This document shows, one piece after another, positions 22,221 to 31,030 of a stretch of DNA of 64,000 nt. The position numbers were made by a program, and so were the translations under genes. The stretch's first letter is position 1; every line of letters begins with the position of its first letter. This DNA comes from Emiliania huxleyi CCMP1516. Its lineage: Eukaryota; Haptophyta; Isochrysidales; Noelaerhabdaceae. Location of the stretch: positions 88,303-152,302 of the forward strand of contig NW_005201092.1 of NCBI RefSeq assembly GCF_000372725.1. Direction: 5' to 3'. Under the pieces are notes generated by a model that was given only the letters and a program-made list of their open reading frames with translations, searched no databases and was not told the origin of the DNA.

Positions 22221-22338
22221 TTCCTAGACACTTCCTAGACACTTCCTAGACACTTCCTAGACACTTCCTAGACACTTCCTAGACACTTCCTAGACACTTT
22301 CTAGACACTTCCTAGACACTCCCTAGACACTTCCTAGA
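22221..22338 (+). repeat. ACACTTCCTAG 11-bp minisatellite, probable intron filler
   Basis: About ten units of ACACTTCCTAG between two copies of CCTCGCGACGTCTTGGAGG (22198 and 22339; 23/24 identical over the full block). Each unit ends in TAG, a potential acceptor. Confidence 0.93.
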
Positions 22339-22641
22339 CCTCGCGACGTCTTGGAGGCCGCTGCGCGCAGAAGCGGAAGACGCAGTCTTGCACTCCAACC
22401 AGCGCGCGAGGGGGCCACGTGTTGGGCTGCATTTGGCGCGTAGTCCGCCGTGGCTCGCTGTATTCGTACCCCGTGTGCTCCCGCGGTGGTATGGAGACGC
22501 CGCACCACACCGCATTCCCCCGCCCCCGAGGGTGGTGTGTTGAGCGCGTCGGATCGCCCTCGCCGCACCGTCGCTACCGCACCACCCGCGGGACTGAACC
22601 CACACTGGATTCGATACCCTGGGGGTATGGGACACACGTAG

Positions 22642-25600
22642 GCCGCTGCAGCTGCGGTGGCGGTGTCGAAGGCGGCGGCGCCCGACAGCGAGGGCGACGC
22701 GCCCCCGGCATATGCTAAGGTGGCGGCGCTGCGCGCGCGGACCGAGGTGCTGCGGCAGGCGGTGAGGGCGGCAGAGGCGGCCGCGGATGCGCAGGACGCG
22801 CAGGCCGAGAGGCTTTTGGCTTCCGCGGGTGTCTTTTTCACGCCGCTCTTTCTTTGTTTTAGGAGGACGCGCAGGGCAGAGGCCTTTGGCTTCCGCGGGT
22901 GTCTTTTTCACGCCGCTCTTTCTTTTTCTCCAGGAGGACGCGCAGGTCGAGGCTGCAGAGAAGGCGAGGTCGTTGCTCGAGGATCGGCTGCGGCAGGAGC
23001 AGGCTCGCGCGGAGCTGCAGCCGAGATGCAGCCGAGATGCAGCCGAGGTGCAGCCGAGATGCAGCCGAGGTGCAGCCGAGAGGCAGCCGAGGTGCAGCCG
23101 AGAGGCAGCCGAGGGGCAGCCGAGGTGCAGCCGAGATGCAGCCGAGATGCAGCCGAGATGCAGCCGAGATGCAGCCGAGGTGCAGCCGAGATGCAGCCGA
23201 GATGCAGCCGAGAGGCAGCCGAGGTGCAGCGAGAGCCAGCCGAGCGCGCGGAGCCTCCAGGGAGCCTATGGCCGAGTCTTGGTTCCCGGCGCGACAACGC
23301 GCCTTCCTTGTCTCTAGGCTCGTGCGGAGCTGCTCCGCCAGCGGGTGGACGCGCTGTCGCAGGTGCTCGCCGCCGCGCGGAGGCAAAACACGAAGTCTGG
23401 CGGACCGGAAGAGAGAGCTGTGAATAGGAGCTCGCTGCCGAGCGGCGGTGCGTCACGACGCTCCCCCCACGCCCAATCTCGGGTCATCTCGGACAATCTC
23501 GGGCCATCTCGAGATCGCCAATCAGACTCGCCACGTCGCTCCCCATAGGTCTGTCTCCCCAGATCTCCCCAGATCTCCCCAGATCTCCCCAGATCTCCCC
23601 AGATCTCCCCAGATCTCCCCAGATCTCCCGATACCATTAGGCTCGTCACGTCGCTGCTCACGCAGCTCCGCCTCTCCTCCTCCCCCGCCGCCGCAGCCGC
23701 CGCCACTGCCGCCGCCGCTACCACCAACGGCGCCGCCCACGCCGCCGCCACCCCCGCTAACGGCGCCGCCACCGCCGCCACCGCTGCGCCCGCCGCCGCC
23801 GCCTCCGCCGCCTCCTCCGCCGCCGCCTCCTCCGCCGCCGAGCCCGACGCCGCCACCGCCACCGCCGCCGCCGCTGCCGTGGCCGTGGCCGCTGCGGCCG
23901 AGGAGACGCGGCATGCAATCGCGGCGGCGCGAGCCGCGTCTGAGGCGAGCGCGTGTGCCAGCGCACATCTGCCCACATCTCCCAATTGTCTCTCCCCACG
24001 TAACCACACATCTCCCCACATGACCACACATCTCCCCACATCTCCCCACATCTCCCCCACATCCCCCCCACATCCCCCGACACTTTCTACATCTCCCCAC
24101 ATCTCCCCACATCTCCCCACACCTCCCCACATCTCCCCACACCTCCCCACACCTCCCCATCTCTCCCCACCTCTCCCCACCTCTCCCCACCTCTCCGCAC
24201 CTCTCCGCACATCTCCCCCATGTCTCTCCCCATGTCCCATGTCTCTCCCCACCTCTCCCCCAGGCGAGCGCGTGTGCCGCCGCGGCGTGCAAGGCGCTCG
24301 AGTCGTCGGCTGCTGTGTGCGGGCCTGCCGCCGCTGCCGCCGCCCCGCGCGCTGTGCCGAGGGGTGCGTGTGCCCGGTAGATAGGAGCCTTCCCTCCCTC
24401 CGCCCGGGGGGGCTCTAGCACACTTCGAGCCACAGGGGAGCCCTCGTGGCGAGATCGTGGCGAGATCGTGGCGAGATCGTGGCGAGATCGTGGCGAGATC
24501 GTGGCGAGGTCGTGGCGAGGTCGTGGCGAGATCGTGGCGAGATCGTGGCGAGATCGTGGCGAGATCGTGGCGAGAGCGTGGCGAGGTCGTGGCGAGAGCG
24601 TGGCGAGTGCACTTAGCCTCCCCCTCGGACGCCTCTCCGTCAGTAGACATAGAGCTGTACAGCACGCTCCCCCGGACTCTCGCGTCGTTGTCTTTCACCA
24701 GGGCCGCCGCTGACGCCGTCGGAGCAGTTTGCGGCGGAGGGAGGCGCGCAGCTGCTCACCGCGATGGCGGCGTCACACTTGCCGGAGGTGCTCCGCACCA
24801 TCGACGGCGGCGCCTTTGCGGCGGAGGCGCCGCGCCGCCGCCGCGAGCCTTTTGTTTCTCGGCGGCGGCGCGGCCAGCAGCCGCCGCTTCGTCTCGTGTG
24901 TAGGCGCCGGTGCGGTCTGTGCAGCTGGGCGTGCAGGAGCTCGTCTGCACGCACCAGCGCCTTGTGCACCTCAAGTGGTCGCCGAGCGGCGACGAGATCC
25001 TCAAGACGTGGAACGTGCCGTGGAGGCAACCCCCCTCCCCGGNNNNNNNNNNNNNNNNNNNNNNNNNNNNNNNNNNNNNNNNNNNNNNNNNNNNNNNNNN
25101 NNNNNNNNNNNNNNNNNNNNNNNNNNNNNNNNNNNNNNNNNNGTGTGTGTGTGGGTGGGTGTGTGGGGCGGGGGGGGGGAGGTCACCTTTCCCCTACCTT
25201 ACCCTACCTCACCGTACCTTACCTTAGGCGCGTCAAGGGCGTCGAGCTGCAGCGCGACCGGCGCCGCTTGCCGACGCGTCTCCCCTCCTAACTCACTCAC
25301 CGACCAGTCCATTCGGTGACGGGCGCAGGCACCGCGTGCTGATGCTGCTCTTCTCGACGCGAGAGCTGCCCGCCGACAGCGGCGAGCCCGCGGATGCGTT
25401 GCACCCGCCGTCGCGCCAGGTCGATAGACAGAGAGCTGAGAGGTGGAGTGCACACCAAGGCCACGAGTCGACAAGAGATTGCTAGCGAGACGGAGAGCCG
25501 GTCATATCGAGGTCATACTCTCGCGCACACACAGACACATCCCCTTGCCTGACCACAGGTCGAGTGCGGCAACGCGGCGGCGACGCGACTCGTGTACGAC

Positions 25601-25676
25601 GCGATCCAGACGGGCCGCGCGCTGCACGGCGAGAGGGAGGCGATGCTGCAGCTCGCGGCGAGTAGCGGCCCTTGAG
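22642..25676 (+). CDS. Coiled-coil protein with many minisatellite introns (interrupted by gap)
   Basis: Exon-like pieces read in order: VSKAAAPDSEGDAPPAYAK ... LRARTEVLRQAVRAAEAAA; EDAQVEAAEKARSLLEDRLR; ARAELLRQRVDALSQVLAAA (from 23318); RLVTSLLTQLRL then an Ala-rich helix ending AEETRHAIAAARAASE (from 23641); ASACAAAACKALESSAAV (from 24264); EQFAAEGGAQLLTAMAAS; SVQLGVQELVCTHQRLVHLK (to the gap); HRVLMLLFSTRELPADSG; VECGNAAATRLVYDAIQTG; stop 25674-25676. Introns 22357-22641, 23003-23317 and 23945-24263 are GC-AG and begin with 8-16 nt copies of the next exon. The protein is mainly alpha-helical and Ala/Glu/Arg-rich. It may be continuous with the START-like gene upstream. Family not recognised. 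Confidence 0.55.
23003..23317 (+). repeat. Intron filled by an AGCCGAGATGC 11-bp minisatellite
   Basis: About 20 units of AGCCGAGATGC/AGCCGAGGTGC between two copies of GCTCGYGCGGAGCTGC (23003 and 23318). Confidence 0.95.
23555..24250 (+). repeat. CAGATCTCCC and CCCCACATCT minisatellites
   Basis: (CAGATCTCCC)n at 23555-23630, with ACTCGCCACGTCGCT at 23526 and GCTCGTCACGTCGCT at 23641 on either side. (ACATCTCCCC)n at 23962-24250 fills intron 23945-24263. Confidence 0.93.
24440..24612 (+). repeat. GTGGCGAGATC 11-bp minisatellite
   Basis: About 15 units of GTGGCGAGATC with G/A variants, probably another intron of the coiled-coil gene. Confidence 0.95.
25043..25142. other. Assembly gap (100 N)
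   Basis: 100 unknown bases, flanked on the right by a (GT)n/G-rich run that probably stopped the assembly. It interrupts the coiled-coil gene. Confidence 1.
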
Positions 25677-25900
25677 ATGCCGCGCAGCTGCCTAGTCCGG
25701 CGTGCGCGACACGCACCTCCTTGCCGTCCGTAATAATGGCAAGGGGCAGGGGTGCCAAGTCTCGTGTCTTCTCGTGGCAAGGGGGGGGGGGAGCCCTCCT
25801 GTTGAGATATCGATGTGTAACTGTACGCCCAGGCAAGAAAGGCCTGTAAAATATGTTTCCCACACGCCGCCAGAATCAAGGATGGGATACCTAGAAGCGG

Positions 25901-26905
25901 TCAGCCGAGATGGCCGAGCGCTTTGAGGGAGGCGGCCGCCTCGCCCACAAACTTGAGCGGCGCCTCGAGCCGCTCGACGCCGAGGAGGGCGCACGCCTTG
26001 CGGTTGTCGGTCGCGGGCTTCTTCGGCTTCAGGGCAGCAACCTTCTCATCGGCCTTCCAGGCAGCGAGGTCGAGGCCGGCGCATGCTTCTGGCGCGGCCT
26101 CTCGTGCCAGCTCGACGAGCTCCAGCGTCGAGTACTGGTCGGTCGAGCAGACAAGGTAGCGCTCGCCCGCGGTCTCCGCCTTCTCGATGCGCGAGGTGAA
26201 CGGCCGCGACGTCGGCCGCCGAGCAGAGCCCAAACGCCAACGGAATGACCTTGCCGCTGAGCATCATCTTCAGGTAGCCCATCGTCGACGACACGCTCTG
26301 GCCCTCGAGCACCGGGCCGAGGACGACGGCGGGGTGGACAGTCGTGACGCTGAACTTTTCCTTGTGCGCCTCGGCCAGCTCCCAAACCTTGGCCTCCGCC
26401 GCCGTCTTCGACTTGCTGTAGCCGGTTTCCGGGTTGTCATTCTTGTCGGCCTCGCACCATAGGTGGTCGGGGTCCTTGTCACGCTGAGTACCGCAGACCG
26501 AAGCCATCGTCGCCGTTACGACGACACGTTGCACAGAGCCCGACGCGGCTGCAAAGCGAAGAGCACGCTCGGTGCCGGACACAGCCTGCTCAATAATCTG
26601 GTCGTCGGACAGGCTCCATCGCCCGGAAGCTGCACGGGCGATGCGACGTGCATGAGTCCGACGCACCCGTCCATTGCGGCCAACCAGCCCTCGTCGCTCA
26701 GGAGGTCTGGCACACGCACGAGCGAGCAGCCCATCTTCTCTAGAATTTTGACCTTGTCGGCCGAGGGATCACGGACTGCCGCGCGCATCGAGTAACCACT
26801 CTTGCACAGCAGGCTGCACACATGGCCGCCGACCAGCCCGCTCGCGCCGGTGACAAGCACTGCTCCAGACGCTGGCGACAAGTTCGGCATGGCCTGGGTC
26901 GCCAA
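25901..26905 (-). pseudogene. NAD(P)-dependent epimerase/dehydratase (DFR/CCR-like) with two frameshifts
   Basis: Minus strand. From ATG 26905: a Rossmann start VLVTGASGLVGGHVC (GxxGxxG), then LMHVASPVQ. The frame shifts near 26635 and continues LSDDQIIEQAVSGTERALRF, GYSKSKTAAEAK (the catalytic YxxxK) and HPAVVLGPVLEG. A second shift near 26200 leads to IEKAETAGERYLVCSTDQYS and a stop at 25901. This matches the extended-SDR dihydroflavonol reductase/cinnamoyl-CoA reductase group, which reduces carbonyls with NADPH. Length (about 330 aa) and block order are normal. Neither shift has splice sites around it. Either the gene is broken or two single-base errors occurred in GC-rich sequence; the intact active site favours recent decay or error. 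Confidence 0.8.
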
Positions 26906-27163
26906 AGCGCGGTGCGAACTTTTTGCGGATACAAATAGGAGCGCACAGGTGAAACGCGTTGCTGGGACTCTTCTGGCCGGTGTTGCCAGCGTCGAATGCC
27001 TAAATTTCTTCTTTCAGTGTTAGGGCATGCTGCATGGCCGCGGCCGGAGGGGGGGGGGGGGGGAGGGGGGGAGGGAGGCGGAGGATGCAGAGGCGGAGGC
27101 GGCGGCGGCGGAAGAGGAGGAGGGGGAGAGTGAGGGGGAGGGGGAGCGGAGGCGGGGGCACCT

Positions 27164-27526
27164 GTGACGGCCCGCTACGAGAAGGGCGACTACCGGTTCG
27201 CGCGGGAGAAGAATTGCGACCTGCGTTTGCTCGACTTCGAGACGTTCGGCGGCTTCGGGGACGGCGTCCGCAAAATTCTTCGGCAGGCGGCGGACCAGCT
27301 GAGTAACAAACTTTCGCACGCTCAGCACCTCGATGAGGTCACATGGACCAAGTTCCCGCGAAGAACTCGGGCAGAGCGGCAACTGTGGCGGCAATTGGGC
27401 AACGCCAACGTCGCAACGATGCTGCGGATAAGGGCAGAGCAAGCGTGGGCACGCATTGGTCGGGTTCCATGCTGCAGCCGCGAGCCCCGCGCCGCAGCCG
27501 ATGAAGAAGCTGCGGGCCGGCAGTAG
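27164..27526 (+). mobile_element. Diverged relic of the LINE-like C-terminal domain
   Basis: The frame reads DYRFAREKNCDLRLLDFETF ... QAADQLSNKLSHAQHLDEV, clearly related to the DLRLFDFEAFGGFG ... AANQLSNKLSHAQHLDEV block of the other copies but diverged. It is preceded by the purine-rich acidic-linker equivalent (27045-27165). Homology stops near 27350 after TWTK. Confidence 0.75.
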
Positions 27527-28163
27527 CCACGTCGACCCGCCGCTGCGCATCGGGCAAAGCGCGAGCCCAGCAGTTCAGTCAGGCAAGCACGCTGCACCCA
27601 CGACGGCGGCCTCGGGGCGCGCGCGACCGAACGCGCTTGCGGCGCCGCCACGCCGTCCTTTCACATCGCCGCCGGACCGCCCTCCCTCCTCCGCGACAGA
27701 CGCCGCAAAGACGGCGCTTCTCGCCGCCGAAGCAACAGCAGCAGCTGTGGCAGCAGATCTTTACGTCGCTGGTGCACGCGGTGCGGACTCGCCGCAGTCT
27801 GGCGGGCGCTCGCCTCGCCCGGACCAGGCGGCCGAGCAGGCTGTGATCGCGGCCGAGGCGGATGATCGGGATGGGCTCGGGCGGGTGCCGCCTTGCGGCG
27901 CGCCGGCAAAGGAGCCTGCAGAGGCGGGGGCGATCGGCGAGGCGGCGGTGCTCGCACCTGCAGCTGACGCGCAGCTGCAGCATAGAGCGGAGGGCAAAAC
28001 TAAAGGCACGGATGGTGGCTTCCGTCGGTTTCCATTGACCAAGATGTTTTGTCCACATACACTGACGTACGTCATACCACATCCATCCATCCAACCAAGA
28101 GAATGCAACTCAAGTTTTGATCGCTCACAGCTGGCTGACGTGTTGTTGAGTATCAGAGTATGA
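27456..28163 (+). CDS. Possible Ala/Pro-rich protein, weak
   Basis: A 235-codon open frame rich in Ala, Pro and Arg (e.g. TALLAAEATAAAVAADLYVA). No domain or homology is recognised, and the composition could come from GC bias alone. Kept because no better gene is present between 27530 and 28190. Confidence 0.2.
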   Translation: MVGFHAAAASPAPQPMKKLRAGSSHVDPPLRIGQSASPAVQSGKHAAPTTAASGRARPNALAAPPRRPFTSPPDRPPSSATDAAKTALLAAEATAAAVAADLYVAGARGADSPQSGGRSPRPDQAAEQAVIAAEADDRDGLGRVPPCGAPAKEPAEAGAIGEAAVLAPAADAQLQHRAEGKTKGTDGGFRRFPLTKMFCPHTLTYVIPHPSIQPRECNSSFDRSQLADVLLSIRV

Positions 28164-28201
28164 TTCCTGTCTGCAGGTCTATTCACACCTCACGCGATCT
28201 T

Positions 28202-28275
28202 CCATGTCCAGACAGCGTCCAGACAGCGTCCAGACAGCGTCCAGACAGTGTCCAGACAGCGTCCAGACAGCAAAA
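28202..28275 (+). repeat. GTCCAGACAGC 11-bp minisatellite
   Basis: About six units. Another 11-bp period repeat, here with no detectable gene around it. From 28276 to 28690 I see no gene. Confidence 0.93.
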
Positions 28276-28699
28276 TCGGAGCGTCTAGACAGCTATTCAG
28301 ACAGTAATAGCACTTGAGTGTACACAGCTGATTGAAGTAAAGGGGAGTGATGCAGCTGCCTGCCAGAGCAGAAAGATTCCTTAATTCTCTCCACTACAAA
28401 AAAAGTCCAGTGCGGAACCGAGATCATGGCCCCGAATGCCGTGCTCTCTAGGCAAGGTGCGGGAGCTCCACAAACCAGGTTAAATTCATAATACAAATTC
28501 GCAGTTCATATCCCAACCCAGGAGACATCTGTAACGGTAATGAATCATGTTTCAGAAACCAGTTAGTGTTTGCAGTTTTCTCAACAGAAGCCTTTTCCTT
28601 TGGTTTCTTTGCTCATCGCCTCGCTGGACTTTGAATTGTGAATTTGAGTCGTGAATTTGAACTCTGGCACCCTAAAGTTCTGCTGGCGTGCATGTGCAT

Positions 28700-29130
28700 G
28701 CGCCATGTCCATGTCCATGTCCGTGCCCATGTCCATGTCCATGTCCATGTCCTGTCCATGTCCATTTCCATGTCCATGTCCATGTCCATGTCCATGTATA
28801 GCTCCTGCCGCACCGCAACAGGGACAGAAATCGTGCTCTCACGTGCGGTCCGGGCTTCTATGTTCTTTCAATCCCTACTTTACATCGACTCGGAGCGAGA
28901 AAGCTATGTCCATGTCCATGTGTGTCTATGTCCATGTCCATGTACATGCACATATCCATGTCCATGTCCATGTACATGCACATATCCATGTCCATGTCCA
29001 TGTCCATGTCCATGCCCATGTCCATGCCCATGTCCATGTCCATGTCCATGTCCATGCCCATGTCCATGTCCATGTCCATGTCCATGTTGTCCGTGTCCAT
29101 GTCCATGTTCGTTTCCATGTATCCATCTCC
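28700..29130 (+). repeat. (CATGTC)n hexamer repeat
   Basis: Long imperfect CCATGT hexamer arrays at about 28703-28797 and 28905-29115. Related hexamers lie at 10667-10700 (GCATGT) and 40533-40665. The open frames over them are artefacts of the 6-bp period. Confidence 0.95.
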
Positions 29131-29632
29131 ATCCATGTCCGTGCACAGCATGCTCATGCTCGGCACACATGCTCACTCATGGGCCACAACGCTCCGCCGC
29201 ATGCCGCCGGCTCAGTCGCAACTCGCGCGCCGCCCGTTTGCCGCGCCGACGACGCCCTGCTCGGCCATCCGCTCAGCCGCTGCCCGGTGCATCGCCCGCC
29301 TGTGGAGGCCGGTGACACTCTCACACCCCATTCACGCCCTCATTCACATGCCCTGTTCACGTGCCCATGCACGCCATGTACACCCTACTCCCACCACTCA
29401 CACCCTACTCCCACGCTGTTCCGACCCCACTCCCACGCTACTCTCACCTCACTCCCACCCCACTCCCACGTGCAACCCACAGAGCTGGATGGGCTTGAGT
29501 GACGGCGCGGGGATGGCCCGCCAGCAGCCCGGCGAGGTATTCGAGCTGCAGGAGATGTCGACCTGCAAGTCATCTCGGGGACCAAATCGAAGTTCGCGCG
29601 CTCAGGTGCTTCATACCCGTCCGTTTCTGGAT

Positions 29633-29875
29633 ACTTGGACGATCCACACGTCGTAACGCCGCGGCCACGGCGTGGATCGTCCCGTTTGAGGTCGCCCACG
29701 GACGCTCCATGTCGTAGCCGCGGCGTCGACGCCGCGGCCACGGCGTGGATCGTCCGTTTCCGCATTCTTGGACGATCCACACGTCGTAGCTGGATGTCGC
29801 GGCCACGGCGTGGATCGTCCCGATTAAGGTCACCCGCGGACGCTCCGCGTCGTCGCCGCGGCGTCGCCGCGACTC
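29633..29875 (+). repeat. Tandem repeat with palindromic GATCCAC/GTGGATC cores
   Basis: About two and a half copies of a roughly 110-130-bp unit containing GCGGCCACGGCGTGGATCGT and GGACGATCCACACGTCGT. The two blocks can pair into hairpins. Confidence 0.8.
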
Positions 29876-30320
29876 CTGGCTTCCCGCTCCGGACTTTTGC
29901 CGGCGCGCGTTGCGATTTCGTCCGCTCGCAGCGGCAGACTCGCCGCGAGGACTTCAGGCGGCGGCGCGGCAGACTCCAGCGCCCCGGGCAGCACGCGGAA
30001 CGGCAAGTCGAGCGCCGCCTCGGCTTTCGCGAGCGCGCCTGCCGCCGAGACGGGCGCGCCGGCTCGACCGCACACCGCGTCGCCGCCCAGTGCAGCGTCA
30101 CCGCCGCGCTAGGCGCGGTGTCGAGTTCCGCCGCCGCCAGGGAGAACGCCTCGTCGAGGTCCGCCGAAACGGGGGCGAGGGCTCCGGGTTCCTGCGCCAG
30201 CGACGCCACCACCCGTAGCGCCTCCCGTCGCTCCGCCGCGAACGCCTCCGCGCCGCCCGGCTCCGCGAGCAGCCTGACGCAGCGCCGGAAGCGCTCGTCG
30301 GCGAGCACGCGCCCTCGCGC
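29830..30320 (-). CDS. Possible helical protein fragment
   Basis: Minus strand: VLADERFRRCVRLLAEPGGA ... REALRVVASLAQEPGAL ... LDEAFSLAAAELDTAPSAAVT down to about 30060. A neighbouring frame then reads GAPVSAAGALAKAEAALDLP ... PLRADEIATRAGK. The two pieces look coding and could be joined by an intron or a frameshift. Upstream on the same strand, 30390-30600 also reads plausibly (SRDVNRLVAEAASEDDPARL). No family recognised. Confidence 0.35.
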
Positions 30321-31030
30321 CGCCCTCGCGCCGCCGCCGCAGCATCTGCGGTACAGCTTCTGGAGGAGGGCGGTGAGGGCTTTCCGGCGCTACCTTGGCC
30401 ACGTGCAACGGCTGGCGCTCCCAGTCGATCGTCTCTTCCCGCCAGCGGGAGGAGCGCCGAGGCGCGCAGGGTCGTCCTCGGAGGCCGCCTCGGCGACCAA
30501 TCGGTTCACGTCGCGGCTCGTGAGCGCTCGCGGCGAATCGTCGTCTCCCGAGGCCTTGGCCGCCGCGAGGGTCAGCCGGCGAGTGTGCGCTTGAGGACGG
30601 CGGGCCGCCTCGTTGCGGCGCCCCGGGCCGCTCGGCGAGAGCGCGCCCGTCGCAGCAGCAAATACCGTGTGAGTGCTGTGGCAAGACGCATGCTCGTCGA
30701 CAGGCGCGCGATCAGGCGGTGCGGGTCGGCGGCGGCGCTCAGCGCCTGGGCAACAGAGTGTAGGCTCGACGGAGCGCGTGCGTCGCAGAACAGTGACGCG
30801 GACGTGCGCTGCGCCTACGCTCTCCTTGCGGACACGGTTTGCGGCAGCGCGCAGCGGTCGAGCCACGGCCGCTGCGCCGCGTGAATTTGACACAACTTTT
30901 TCATCGCAAGGCATTGCCTGATATCACATTTTTAGTTTATTGAACGCATCAGCACACACGAAAGAGTACTCGCCGCGCATCGCGGTCGATGGCTAGGAAG
31001 CGCTGAGCCTGTGGGGTACACGTCCCCACT

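Noticed and set aside
22806-22935. Tandem TTGGCTTCCGCGGGTGTCTT copies as a coding repeat
   Set aside because: The repeated segment has a pyrimidine-rich end and AG before GAGGACGCGCAG both times, so it is better read as a duplicated intron 3' half with a short exon piece, not protein repeats.
25893-25935. tRNA-Leu/Ser-like start GCCGAGATGGCCGAGCG
   Set aside because: It falls in the C-terminal coding end of the reductase on the other strand and no full cloverleaf forms.
28651-29176. Open frames of HVHVHV, MSMSMS, CPCPCP type
   Set aside because: Artefacts of the CATGTC hexamer, which stays open in all frames.
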